From contig JAUYDP010000368.1 in the NCBI GenBank assembly GCA_030691805.1, positions 1-5,762 on the forward strand: a stretch of DNA of 5,762 bases. Direction: 5' to 3'. This stretch comes from Dehalococcoidia bacterium. Lineage in GTDB: Bacteria; Chloroflexota; Dehalococcoidia; JAUYDP01. The translations under genes and the position numbers were made by a program. Every line of letters begins with the position of its first letter. The stretch's first letter is position 1. The notes beneath the pieces are model-generated. The model saw nothing but the letters and a program-made list of their open reading frames with translations, did not search any database and had not been told where the DNA came from. Of the stretch, positions 5,733-5,762 are shown piece by piece.

Positions 5733-5762
5733 ATTATAACATATGCTTCGATAGGCATACAA
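5733..5762 (-). promoter_or_regulatory. Predicted sigma-70-type promoter of the acs operon (extended -10)
   Basis: On the minus strand a perfect TATAAT (5733-5738) is preceded by TG one base upstream, giving the extended -10 form TGTTATAAT. A weak -35 candidate, TTGTAT (5757-5762, three of six consensus bases), lies 18 bp upstream at the very edge of the window. Transcription would start near 5726, giving a leader of roughly 35 nt with the acsB ribosome binding site. The region is clearly more AT-rich than the genes. An operator further upstream cannot be seen. Confidence 0.65.

Overview
The window is a minus-strand gene cluster for the acetyl-CoA synthase half of the bacterial Wood-Ljungdahl (reductive acetyl-CoA) pathway. 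In transcription order, from high to low coordinates, it holds: an extended -10 promoter (about 5733-5762); acsB (5690-3468, acetyl-CoA synthase); a 199-nt spacer rich in inverted repeats; a small two-CBS-domain protein (3268-2819); acsD (2856-1912, corrinoid Fe-S protein small subunit); acsC (1892-537, corrinoid Fe-S protein large subunit); a 183-nt spacer filled by a dispersed palindromic repeat; and the 5' end of acsV/RACo (353-1, reductive activator of the corrinoid protein), which is cut by the window edge. I see no convincing plus-strand gene.

The genes form one biochemical unit. The AcsC/AcsD heterodimer carries the methyl group on a cobamide and hands it to the Ni-Fe-S A-cluster of AcsB, which joins it to CO and CoA to make acetyl-CoA. 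AcsV uses ATP and a 2Fe-2S domain to re-reduce cobamide that has been oxidised to inactive Co(II). The CBS protein is not a known catalytic part. Its place between acsB and acsD, overlapping acsD by 38 nt, suggests an adenine-nucleotide-sensing regulatory role (inference). CODH (acsA), the methyltransferase (acsE) and cooC are not in the window.

The organism is an anaerobic bacterium, not an archaeon. AcsB has the N-terminal domain that archaeal CdhC lacks, the corrinoid-protein subunits are of bacterial length, and there are strong Shine-Dalgarno sites. The DNA is moderately GC-rich. The acsC-acsV spacer carries a repeat that reads CHSERSEES in one frame, a type I associate with Chloroflexota (Dehalococcoidia-like) and other environmental genomes. 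A Chloroflexota assignment is tentative.

The core enzymes are recognisable and not new. The less ordinary parts are the CBS gene inside the operon, the structured acsB-CBS spacer, and the repeat between acsC and acsV. That repeat keeps open a frame that starts on the acsC stop (TAATG) and ends just inside acsV.
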